Below, in pieces: positions 1 through 6,715 of a DNA stretch of 9,708 nucleotides (positions within the stretch are counted from its first letter, which is position 1; each line of letters starts with the position of its first letter). This stretch comes from Chloroflexota bacterium (GTDB lineage Bacteria > Chloroflexota > Anaerolineae > Aggregatilineales > UBA3940): the NCBI GenBank assembly GCA_024643825.1, contig JAHEME010000075.1:1-9708 (forward strand), in the 5' to 3' direction. Both the position numbers and the translations under genes were made by a program. The notes under the pieces are model-generated. The model made no database searches. It was not told the DNA's origin and was given only the letters and a program-made list of their open reading frames with translations.

Positions 1-2820
1 GGGCGGGCCTATCACCTGTTCGACTATATTGGCGCGCCTGATGCAGAGCGTGTGATCGTGCTGATGGGTTCTGGCGCGGAGGCAGCGCAGGAAACAGTCG
101 AGTGGATGGTGGCGCAGGGCGAGAAGGTCGGGGCGATCAAAGTGCGGCTGTACCGTCCGTTCTCGGCTGAACATCTGCTGGCGGCGCTCCCATCGACGAC
201 ACAGAAGATTGCCGTGCTCGACCGCACCAAGGAGCCAGGTTCGCAGGGTGAACCGCTGTATCTGGATGTGGTAGCGGCCATCAGTGAGGGTATGGCAAAC
301 GGCACGACACCCTTTGCGCAGATGCCCCGGATCATCGGAGGGCGCTACGGGCTTTCTTCCAAAGAGTTCACGCCAGCGATGGTCAAGGGCGTGTTTGACG
401 AGATGCTTCAGGAAACCCCGAAGAATCATTTCACTGTCGGCATCCTGGATGATGTGACGCATACGAGCATTGACTACGATCCGGCATTCGATATCGAACC
501 GCCGGATGTGGTGCGCGGAATCTTCTGGGGATTGGGCGCGGATGGAACCGTCGGTGCGAACAAGAACTCGATCAAGATCATCGGGGAAGAAACTGAGAAC
601 TATGCGCAGGGCTATTTTGTCTACGACTCGAAGAAGTCGGGATCATGGACGGCCTCGCATCTGCGGTTTGGGCCACGCCCGATCCACAGCACCTACAAGA
701 TTGGCAGGGCCAGCTTCGTCGCCGTACATCAATTTGGTTTTCTGGATCGGTACAAGATTCTGGAGAGCGCCGAAGAGGGTGCGGTGTTCCTGCTGAATGC
801 GCCTTATGGCCCGGATGAAGTCTGGGATTATCTGCCGCGCAGCGTGCAGGAGCAGATCGTCGCCAAGCGTCTGCGGTTCTACACCATCAATGCCTACGAG
901 GTGGCGAAGGAAACAGGTATGGGGGTGCGGATCAACACGATCATGCAAACATGCTTCTTCGCCATCAGCGGCGTGCTGCCGCGAGAGGACGCCATTCAGC
1001 AGATCAAAAATGCGATTAAGAAGACGTATGGCAAGCGAGGCAAGGCGGTTGTAGAGCAGAACTACGCGGCGGTTGATCAGGCACTGGCGAATCTGTATGA
1101 AGTCGCTGTGCCCGATCAGGCGACGGGCACGCACGAAATGCCTCCGCCCGTGTCAGCCGCTGCACCGGAATTTGTGCAGACTGTCACTGGCGCGATGATC
1201 GCGGGGGATGGCGATTTGCTCCCGGTCAGCATGCTGCCCGATGATGGAACCTACCCGACCGGAACGACTCAGTGGGAGAAGCGAAATATCGCGCAGGATG
1301 TGCCCGTATGGGAGCCTGACCTGTGCATTCAGTGCGGGAAGTGCGTGCTGGTGTGCCCCCACGCTGTAATCCGCGCCAAGATGGTCGATCCGGCGATGCT
1401 GGCAAATGCCCCCGAAGGCTTCAAAGTTGCCAATTCCCGCTTCAAAGAGATGCGAGATGCGCAATATACGCTGCAAGTTGCCGTCGAAGACTGCACCGGA
1501 TGCACGCTGTGTGTGGAAGTTTGCCCGGCTAAGGATAAGAGCGCAGTGGGACGAAAGGCGATCAATATGGAGCCTCAGCTACCACTCCGCGAAACAGGGC
1601 GCATTGACTGGGAGTACTTCCTGAGTTTGCCGGAAGTAGATCGTCACAATGGCGTCTCGTTTACGAATGTTAAGAATGTGCAGCTTTTACAGCCACTGTT
1701 CGAGTTCAGTGGTGCATGCGCAGGCTGTGGCGAGACTCCGTACCTCAAACTAATGAGCCAGCTTTACGGGGATCGCACCATCATTGCCAACGCGACAGGA
1801 TGCTCCAGCATCTATGGGGGCAATCTGCCGACGACTCCCTGGGCGCAGAATGCGGAGGGTCGCGGCCCGGCGTGGAGCAATTCGCTGTTTGAGGATAATG
1901 CCGAGTTTGGGCTTGGGATGCGCTTGACGGTGGACAAGCAAACGCAGTATGCTCGCGAACTGGTCGAGCGTCAGCACGACAGTATTGGTGAAGAACTGGC
2001 GGATGCTCTCCTGATGGCGGATCAGAGCGATGAAGCCGGAATCGAAGCGCAGCGTGAACGAGTAGCCCTGCTGAAAGATATCCTCGCAGGGAAGAATACG
2101 CGCGCCAGCAAGGATTTGCTGAGTCTGGCCGATGTGCTGGTCAAGAAACATGTATGGATCGTGGGTGGTGACGGCTGGGCTTATGACATCGGCTACGGTG
2201 GGTTGGATCATGTGCTGGCAAGCGGGCGGGATGTCAATGTGCTGGTACTGGATACTGAGGTCTACTCGAATACGGGAGGCCAGTCATCGAAGGCCACCCC
2301 ACTTGGCGCAGTAGCGAAGTTTGCCGCTGCCGGGAAGCCAGCCGGGAAGAAAGACCTTGGTCTGATGGCAATCTCGTATGGCAATGTGTATGTGGCACAG
2401 ATCGCTATGGGCGGTAATGATGGACATACGGTCAAGGCGTTCCTTGAAGCGGCTTCGTATGAAGGCCCCTCACTGATCATTGCCTACAGCCAATGCCTGA
2501 TGCACGGGTTTGATCTGGCAAAGGGCATGGAGCAGCAAAACCTGGCCGTAGCTTCAGGCTATTGGCCGCTGTTCCGCTATGATCCGCGCCGCAGCGCCGA
2601 GGGTCTCAACCCATTCCAGCTTGACTCGAAGGCTCCCCACATCCCGTTGAAGGACTATGCCTACAACGAGACCCGTTATCGGATGCTGGCGCAGTCGATG
2701 CCAGAACGAGCCGCGATGCTGCTGGCAGATGCCCAGCAGGCTGTCTATGATCGATGGGTGAAATACGAGAAGATGGCTCATACAGAGGTCGCCGCACCAG
2801 AAGTTATTGCAGCACCATAG
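1..2820 (+). CDS. nifJ: Pyruvate:ferredoxin (flavodoxin) oxidoreductase, 5'-truncated
   Basis: This enzyme oxidises pyruvate with CoA to acetyl-CoA and CO2 and passes electrons to ferredoxin or flavodoxin in the cytoplasm. The frame is open from base 1 (GRAYHLFDYIGAPDAERV), so 939 residues are visible and roughly the first 230-250 of a usual ~1,180-residue protein lie outside, mainly the N-terminal pyrimidine-binding TPP domain. Seen in order, numbered from the first visible codon: the gamma-type domain with WGLGADGTVGANKNS; two [4Fe-4S] ferredoxin motifs, CIQCGKCVLVCP (442-453) and CTGCTLCVEVCP (498-509); the proximal-cluster pair in GACAGCGETPY (Cys573, Cys576); the TPP/Mg motif GDGWAYDIGYGG (from 723) with SNTGGQSS further on; and a late cluster Cys in YSQCLMHG (832). 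All key residues are intact, so it is probably functional. It ends without the C-terminal extension of the Desulfovibrio enzyme. No nitrogen-fixation genes are visible, so the nifJ name reflects family only. A DHOD-like gene follows 48 nt later. Confidence 0.97.
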   Translation, partial: GRAYHLFDYIGAPDAERVIVLMGSGAEAAQETVEWMVAQGEKVGAIKVRLYRPFSAEHLLAALPSTTQKIAVLDRTKEPGSQGEPLYLDVVAAISEGMANGTTPFAQMPRIIGGRYGLSSKEFTPAMVKGVFDEMLQETPKNHFTVGILDDVTHTSIDYDPAFDIEPPDVVRGIFWGLGADGTVGANKNSIKIIGEETENYAQGYFVYDSKKSGSWTASHLRFGPRPIHSTYKIGRASFVAVHQFGFLDRYKILESAEEGAVFLLNAPYGPDEVWDYLPRSVQEQIVAKRLRFYTINAYEVAKETGMGVRINTIMQTCFFAISGVLPREDAIQQIKNAIKKTYGKRGKAVVEQNYAAVDQALANLYEVAVPDQATGTHEMPPPVSAAAPEFVQTVTGAMIAGDGDLLPVSMLPDDGTYPTGTTQWEKRNIAQDVPVWEPDLCIQCGKCVLVCPHAVIRAKMVDPAMLANAPEGFKVANSRFKEMRDAQYTLQVAVEDCTGCTLCVEVCPAKDKSAVGRKAINMEPQLPLRETGRIDWEYFLSLPEVDRHNGVSFTNVKNVQLLQPLFEFSGACAGCGETPYLKLMSQLYGDRTIIANATGCSSIYGGNLPTTPWAQNAEGRGPAWSNSLFEDNAEFGLGMRLTVDKQTQYARELVERQHDSIGEELADALLMADQSDEAGIEAQRERVALLKDILAGKNTRASKDLLSLADVLVKKHVWIVGGDGWAYDIGYGGLDHVLASGRDVNVLVLDTEVYSNTGGQSSKATPLGAVAKFAAAGKPAGKKDLGLMAISYGNVYVAQIAMGGNDGHTVKAFLEAASYEGPSLIIAYSQCLMHGFDLAKGMEQQNLAVASGYWPLFRYDPRRSAEGLNPFQLDSKAPHIPLKDYAYNETRYRMLAQSMPERAAMLLADAQQAVYDRWVKYEKMAHTEVAAPEVIAAP

Positions 2821-2868
2821 CACACCTTTTCACTACGTATGAGGCGGCATGTTCGCCAGGAGAAGACG

Positions 2869-3900
2869 ATGGACCTGACAACAACCTATCTGGGAATGAC
2901 TCTCAAAAACCCGATTGTGCCCTCCGCTTCACCCCTTTCGGAAAGCGTGGATAGCATCCGGCGGCTGGAAGATGCGGGCGCGGGGGCAGTCGTGATGTAC
3001 TCGCTATTTGAGGAGCAGATCACATCTGAGTCGCACATGCTCGATCATTATCTGAGTATGGGAACCAACAGCTTTCCTGAGGCATTGAACTTCTTCCCGG
3101 AGATGGAAGACTACAATACTGGGCCGGATGAATATCTGACATTGATCAGTGATGCGAAGGCCGCCGTCGATATTCCGATCATTGGTAGTCTGAACGGGGT
3201 CTCTACAGGCGGCTGGATTGAATTTGCGGAGAAAATTCAGGAGGCCGGGGCGGATGCTCTGGAGCTCAACATCTACTTCATCCCGACTTCAATCCATATG
3301 ACCGGAGCAGCGATCGAGCAGATGACGCTCGATGTCGTCCATGCTGTGAAGAAAGTGGTGAGTATTCCCGTAGCTGTCAAACTCAGCCCGTATTTCAGCG
3401 CGACGGCGAACATGGCTTATCAACTGGTAGAGGCTGGGGCTGATGGGCTGGTGCTGTTCAACCGGTTCTATCAGCCCGATTTTGATCTGGAAAAGCTGGA
3501 AGTCATCCCGAATCTGGTGCTCAGCGGCCCGAATGAGATGCGTCTGCCTCTGCGCTGGGTGGCGATTCTCTATGGGCAGGTTCAGGCTGACTTTGCGCTC
3601 ACCAGCGGTGTTCACCGATATACCGATGTGCTCAAGGCGCTGATGGCCGGGGCCAACGTCGCGATGATGGCTTCCGAACTGCTCAAGTTTGGCCCGGATC
3701 GGATCGGCGTGATGTTGGCGGAAATCGAATTGTGGATGGAAGAGAATAGCTACGATTCGGTGACACAGATGCGCGGAAGCATGAGCCAGCAGCATGTAGC
3801 TGAACCCGCTGCCTTCGAGCGCGCTAACTACATGAAGACGCTGCGATCGTGGCGGCAAGACCCGGCAGGGCAAGGTTTCAAGATCGGACTGCGACGCTAA
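2869..3900 (+). CDS. Dihydroorotate dehydrogenase-like flavoprotein (PyrD/PreA superfamily)
   Basis: A 343-residue TIM-barrel protein of the DHOD superfamily, likely FMN-binding and cytosolic. I chose the ATG at 2869 because AGGAG (2858-2862) sits six bases upstream and the protein then begins MDLTTTYLGMTLKNPIV, as family members do. An in-frame ATG at 2839 would add only a weak MRRHVRQEKT tail. Family features seen: KNPIVPSAS (13-21), SLNGVS (107-112), ALELN (130-134), VKLSP (170-174), ADGLVLFNR (191-199) and the C-terminal FMN-phosphate-like stretch TSGVHRYTDVLKALMAGAN. Where true DHODs have TKS with a flavin/orotate Lys, this has MYS (43-45). Where they have NxSCPN, this has NIYFIPT (134-140). 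Orotate chemistry is therefore doubtful and the substrate is unknown. It follows the PFOR gene by 48 nt with no terminator between, suggesting co-transcription and perhaps a redox role beside PFOR (inference). A bidirectional terminator lies 20 nt downstream. Confidence 0.9.
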   Translation: MDLTTTYLGMTLKNPIVPSASPLSESVDSIRRLEDAGAGAVVMYSLFEEQITSESHMLDHYLSMGTNSFPEALNFFPEMEDYNTGPDEYLTLISDAKAAVDIPIIGSLNGVSTGGWIEFAEKIQEAGADALELNIYFIPTSIHMTGAAIEQMTLDVVHAVKKVVSIPVAVKLSPYFSATANMAYQLVEAGADGLVLFNRFYQPDFDLEKLEVIPNLVLSGPNEMRLPLRWVAILYGQVQADFALTSGVHRYTDVLKALMAGANVAMMASELLKFGPDRIGVMLAEIELWMEENSYDSVTQMRGSMSQQHVAEPAAFERANYMKTLRSWRQDPAGQGFKIGLRR

Positions 3901-3920
3901 GATTTGCTACGAGGTATACA

Positions 3921-3959
3921 AAAGAGTCCTTTTCACCACACGGATGAAGAGGACTCTTT
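3921..3959. terminator. Bidirectional intrinsic terminator between DHOD-like gene and cysC
   Basis: The inverted repeat AAAGAGTCCTTTTC (3921-3934) pairs with GAAGAGGACTCTTT (3946-3959), a 14-bp stem with one G-T pair and an 11-nt loop. A short T-rich tail follows on both strands (CTTTGATTTCT on plus, CTTTTGTAT on minus). It begins 20 nt after the DHOD-like stop and 20 nt beyond the cysC stop, so it can serve both convergent genes. Confidence 0.85.
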
Positions 3960-3979
3960 GATTTCTGATGAGAGGATTT

Positions 3980-4525
3980 CTATTGTACTTCGGCTACCGG
4001 GATCAGCCCGTGCTCTTCGAGATAGGCGATCACATGGCTGGCGCTCTCTTCGACGGTCTGTTCATGGGTGGGGATCAGGATGTCTGGATTCTCAGGCGCT
4101 TCATATGGGTCTGATACGCCTGTGAAGTTGGCGATCTCCCCGGCAAAGGCTTTGGCATACATGCCCTTCACATCGCGGTCGGCACAGACTTCCAGCGGCG
4201 CATGCACGAACACTTCGATGAAGTTGGTGGTCTCCTGACGCACCATGTCGCGCTGCGCCTGATAGGGAGAAATGAAGCTGCACACCACACCCACGTTGTT
4301 GCGAGATAGCAGCTTGGCGACAAACGTCACCCGCTCGATGTTCTTATCCCGATCTTCCTTGCTGAAGCCAAGGTCGCGGGTAAGCGACTCGCGTACGACG
4401 TCGCCATCCAGCCGCTCGAAGCGGACACCGCGTTCTTTGAGTTTCGTCTCAAGCAGACGGGCAATCGTCGTTTTCCCTGCACCGGAAAGCCCGGTCATCC
4501 ACAGAGTAAATCCTTCTTGCTGCAT
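3980..4525 (-). CDS. cysC: Adenylyl-sulfate (APS) kinase
   Basis: APS kinase phosphorylates adenosine 5'-phosphosulfate at the 3' position with ATP to give PAPS, the sulfuryl donor for sulfate reduction or sulfonation; it is cytosolic. The 181-residue protein has a Walker A loop GLSGAGKTT (12-20), the substrate-binding DGD followed by the RDKNIERV segment, FISPYQAQRD, and the lid region KGMYAKAFAGEI followed by NFTGVSDPYEAPENPDI, all typical of CysC. Length is about right for a stand-alone kinase without an ATP-sulfurylase fusion. I place the start at the ATG at 4525, with GAGG nine bases upstream. A GTG five codons further out (4540) would add MRLIL and lacks a good ribosome site. No cysD, cysN, sat or cysH lies in the window, so it looks like a single-gene unit, transcribed divergently from the metG leader and convergently to the DHOD-like gene. 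Confidence 0.96.
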   Translation of the reverse strand: MQQEGFTLWMTGLSGAGKTTIARLLETKLKERGVRFERLDGDVVRESLTRDLGFSKEDRDKNIERVTFVAKLLSRNNVGVVCSFISPYQAQRDMVRQETTNFIEVFVHAPLEVCADRDVKGMYAKAFAGEIANFTGVSDPYEAPENPDILIPTHEQTVEESASHVIAYLEEHGLIPVAEVQ

Positions 4526-4570
4526 CAAAATCAACCTCACTTAATCTTCAAATTTTGGTAACGAGGCGAG

Positions 4571-4576
4571 AGTATA
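4571..4576 (-). promoter_or_regulatory. Candidate -10 box of cysC promoter
   Basis: On the minus strand this reads TATACT, a five-of-six match to TATAAT, and would start transcription near 4564, giving a leader of about 39 nt to the ATG at 4525. No convincing -35 hexamer is seen at 16-18 bp spacing (sequence near CGTCCC), so the call rests on the -10 and its position. Confidence 0.45.
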
Positions 4577-4628
4577 TCCAAAGTAGGAACACGGGACGAA
4601 TCGACGCAGCACAAAGGGAAAAATGCGC

Positions 4629-4634
4629 TATAAT
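4629..4634 (+). promoter_or_regulatory. Candidate -10 box driving the metG leader RNA
   Basis: A perfect TATAAT in the context GCGCTATAATG lies 287 nt before the metG ATG. Transcription would begin near 4641. The region 15-19 bp upstream (around GCAGCA, 4606-4611) does not resemble TTGACA, so either the -35 is weak or an activator helps. It faces away from the cysC -10, 52 bp to the left. Confidence 0.55.
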
Positions 4635-4640
4635 GATTCC

Positions 4641-4861
4641 ATTGTTCCCGTTGATGGGATGATTGATCCTTATGGAGACATCGTTCAATCTAACACCATT
4701 ATATTGTCCAGAGGCACTGATCCTGATGGTCATGCGTGGATCGCTGCGCCTGCGGAGGGTCGGGACGCCTCGCAGGGATCGACGCGACTGGAGGGGGTGC
4801 ACCCTCTGACGGACCGACGAAGTCAGGCATCTATGCCGCCAGTCCCAATCTGGCGGTTTTT
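4641..4861 (+). ncRNA. Structured 5' leader or small RNA upstream of metG, class unknown
   Basis: The 375-nt gap between cysC and metG holds no credible gene. From a TATAAT box to an intrinsic terminator lies about 220 nt of sequence with many local pairings: GATTGA/TCAATC (4661-4666/4685-4690) with inner TCC/GGA; GATCC/GGATC (4719-4723/4738-4742); a long hairpin at 4741-4787 with core CCTGCG/CGCAGG (4749-4754/4771-4776) and outer TCGC/GCGA; GAGGG/CCCTC (4791-4795/4802-4806); and CTGAC/GTCAG (4806-4810/4822-4826). Then comes the terminator, 54 nt before the metG start. GACTGG (4786-4791) is complementary to CCAGTC (4839-4844), which would break the terminator, as expected of an attenuator. 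I do not recognise a T-box sequence, an S-box (SAM-I) core or another known riboswitch signature. It could equally be an independent sRNA. All pairings were found by eye, without an energy calculation. Confidence 0.5.
4836..4861 (+). terminator. Intrinsic terminator in the metG leader
   Basis: CCGCCAG (4836-4842) pairs perfectly with CTGGCGG (4850-4856) around the loop TCCCAAT, followed at once by TTTTTGTTT. This is a textbook Rho-independent terminator. It lies upstream of metG in the same orientation and not at the end of any recognised gene, so it either ends a small RNA or acts as an attenuator. Confidence 0.88.
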
Positions 4862-4863
4862 GT

Positions 4864-4892
4864 TTGCCAGCATGGAACCAGTACACTATTGA
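4864..4892 (+). promoter_or_regulatory. Possible second, terminator-proximal metG promoter
   Basis: TTGCCA (4864-4869, five of six to TTGACA) is followed after 17 bp by TATTGA (4887-4892), a poor -10. If real, metG could be transcribed independently of the upstream terminator with a very short leader. The -35 overlaps the terminator tail. This is a weak call, included because it decides whether the upstream terminator can control metG. Confidence 0.25.
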
Positions 4893-4915
4893 CGCACACC
4901 TGAGGAGAACACAGT

Positions 4916-6673
4916 ATGTCTGAAATCATTCACGTTTCTGTAGCGTGGCCGTATGCCAATGGAGATCTGCATGTGGGCCATCTGGCGGGAGCCTACCTCC
5001 CTGCCGACGTCTTTGCACGCTATCATCGGCTGAAGGGGAATCGAGTTCTGATGGTCTCCGGTTCCGATTCGCACGGGACACCCATCATGGTGACTGCCGA
5101 CAAGGAAGGGATCACCCCACGTGATGTGTTCGAGAAATATCACCGCCGATTCCTTGAGACGCAGAAGAATCTGGGAATCAGCTATGATCTGTTCACGCAT
5201 ACCGATACCGAGAATCATCATCAGATCGCGCAGGATTTCTTTTCGATGCTGCTGGAACGGAAAGCTCTGTATCTGGATACGCAGCAGATTCTCTTCGACG
5301 AGCAGGCCGGGCGGTTTCTGCCGGACCGTCTGGTAGAAGGAACCTGCCCGGTTTGCGGCTATGCGGATGCACGCGGCGATCAGTGCGACAATCACGGCGG
5401 ACTGCTGGATGCGCTGGAACTGATCAATCCCCGCAGCAAGCTCACCGGGAGCACCCCGGTAGTGCGCGAAACGCAGCACTACTTTCTCGACCTGGCGCGG
5501 TTCAAAGAAGCGCTGCACGAATATCTACGTGACAAAGACTACTGGCGGCCTAACGTGATCCACTTTGCGCGTAACATGGTGGACGAACTGCGGGGGCGAC
5601 CGATCACACGGGACATCGATTGGGGGATCAATGTTCCCCTTGAAGGGTGGGAGGATAAGCGGCTGTATGTGTGGTTCGAGGCCGTGATGGGCTACTTTAC
5701 CGCCTCGATAGAGTGGGCGAAGAATAGTGGTCAGCCGGAAGCGTGGAAGGATTGGTGGTACAACCCGGATGCGAAGATTTACAACTTCATCGGGAAGGAT
5801 AATATCCCGTTCCATACGGTGATCTGGCAGGCAGAACTGCTGGGCGTTTCCGGGATCTATGATGGCGACCGCCCGATCACACTTCCGTATGATGTCCCCG
5901 CCAACGAGTTCATGAATGTGCAGGGAGCGCAGTTTTCCAAAAGTCGTAACTGGGCGATCTGGCTGCCGGATGTATTGGAACGTTACGACCCGGATGCGAT
6001 TCGCTATTACGTGGCAAGCGTGATGCCTGAAACGAGCGACAGTGAATTCACCTGGCAGGACTTTGTTGCCCGCAACAACAACGAACTCGTCGCATGGTGG
6101 GGCAATCTGGTCAACCGGGTGCTCAAATTCACGTATAAGAATTGGGACGGCATGGTTCCTGACCCGGGCACGCTGCGACCGATGGATACCGAACTACTGG
6201 CGAAGGTTCACGCAGGCTTTGAGATCGTAGGGAGCAATTTGGCAGAAGTGAAACTGCGGCGTGCGCTGGGCGAGGCGATGGGGTTGGCGCGCGAAGTCAA
6301 TGTGTACCTGGATTCAGCGCCGTGGTTCGGAGTCATAAAGCAGGATAAGCAGACCGCCGCCACGACGGTGTACACCGCGTTGCAGGCGATCACACATCTC
6401 AACACGATGCTGGCTCCGTTCCTCCCTTTCACAGCCCAGCAGTTGTTTTCCATGCTGGGATTCGAGGGACAGTTGTTTGGCGAGCAGCGCATTGAGACTG
6501 TTTCCGAGACCTCGCGCGATCACGAAGCTCTGATCTATGACGGCGCGCAAGCTGTTGGTCGCTGGGAGCCGCGTGAGCTTCCTGTCGGGCAGAAGCTGCA
6601 AGAACCCGCCGCTCTATTCAAGAAGCTGGACGAAGACGTGATCGAAGAGGAAATGGCTCGTCTGGGACAGTAA
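4916..6673 (+). CDS. metG: Methionyl-tRNA synthetase
   Basis: This cytosolic class I aminoacyl-tRNA synthetase charges tRNA-Met. The 585 residues show the HIGH motif as HVGH (19-22) after WPYANGDL, SGSDSHGTPI (48-57), a zinc knuckle with CPVC (144-147), Cys157 and His160, the YVWFEAVMGY segment (251-260), FIGKDNIPFH (291-300), and the KMSKS-equivalent loop as QFSKSRN (339-345). Residues from about 390 form the alpha-helical anticodon-binding domain. There is no C-terminal tRNA-binding (EMAPII/Trbp111-like) domain, so it is a short-form MetRS. The fourth zinc ligand, usually Cys in CxxC, is His here (CDNH). The start is secure: GAGGAG (4902-4907) lies eight bases before the ATG. A structured leader with an intrinsic terminator precedes it, suggesting attenuation. 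A hairpin terminator follows 17 nt after the stop. Confidence 0.98.
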   Translation: MSEIIHVSVAWPYANGDLHVGHLAGAYLPADVFARYHRLKGNRVLMVSGSDSHGTPIMVTADKEGITPRDVFEKYHRRFLETQKNLGISYDLFTHTDTENHHQIAQDFFSMLLERKALYLDTQQILFDEQAGRFLPDRLVEGTCPVCGYADARGDQCDNHGGLLDALELINPRSKLTGSTPVVRETQHYFLDLARFKEALHEYLRDKDYWRPNVIHFARNMVDELRGRPITRDIDWGINVPLEGWEDKRLYVWFEAVMGYFTASIEWAKNSGQPEAWKDWWYNPDAKIYNFIGKDNIPFHTVIWQAELLGVSGIYDGDRPITLPYDVPANEFMNVQGAQFSKSRNWAIWLPDVLERYDPDAIRYYVASVMPETSDSEFTWQDFVARNNNELVAWWGNLVNRVLKFTYKNWDGMVPDPGTLRPMDTELLAKVHAGFEIVGSNLAEVKLRRALGEAMGLAREVNVYLDSAPWFGVIKQDKQTAATTVYTALQAITHLNTMLAPFLPFTAQQLFSMLGFEGQLFGEQRIETVSETSRDHEALIYDGAQAVGRWEPRELPVGQKLQEPAALFKKLDEDVIEEEMARLGQ

Positions 6674-6690
6674 GGCTCAGGAAAATACAG

Positions 6691-6711
6691 AAGGGCAGGC
6701 CGCCTGCCCTT
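6691..6711. terminator. Hairpin terminator between metG and the thioredoxin-like gene
   Basis: AAGGGCAGG (6691-6699) pairs perfectly with CCTGCCCTT (6703-6711) around a CCG loop. It sits in the 42-nt gap between two convergent stops (6673 and 6716). The T tracts are short (CCCTTTCGCTT on plus; CCCTTCTGTATTTT on minus), so termination may be only moderate, but the position suits both genes. Confidence 0.75.
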
Positions 6712-6715
6712 TCGC

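Noticed and set aside
643..1134. 163-codon minus-strand frame opposite the PFOR gene
   Set aside because: It is a shadow frame over a strongly conserved coding region, with no motif of its own. The same applies to other antisense frames over PFOR, DHOD-like, metG, psuK and psuG.
1..2820. Nitrogen-fixation locus
   Set aside because: The only link is the nifJ family name. No nifHDK or other nif gene is in the window, and PFOR is a general anaerobic pyruvate enzyme.
2839..2868. Upstream ATG start for the DHOD-like gene
   Set aside because: It would add ten residues not typical of the family, while the ATG at 2869 has AGGAG at good spacing and the family's usual N-terminus.
4526..4540. GTG start for cysC at 4540
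   Set aside because: The GAGG ribosome site fits the ATG at 4525; the five extra residues are not needed for the kinase fold.
4786..4861. T-box, ZTP or TPP riboswitch in the metG leader
   Set aside because: GGGTGC followed by CTGA, and GACTGG with CCGCC, recall pieces of TPP and ZTP motifs, but the rest of each consensus is missing. The T-box bulge sequence is also absent. I therefore left the class open.
4548..4886. 112-codon open frame on the minus strand in the same gap
   Set aside because: It spans the divergent promoters and the antisense of the leader RNA, lacks family motifs and any ribosome site, and looks like a chance frame.
4623..4892. 89-codon open frame on the plus strand in the cysC-metG gap
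   Set aside because: It begins inside the promoter -10 region, has no ribosome site, reads through the intrinsic terminator hairpin and T tract, and resembles no protein I recognise.
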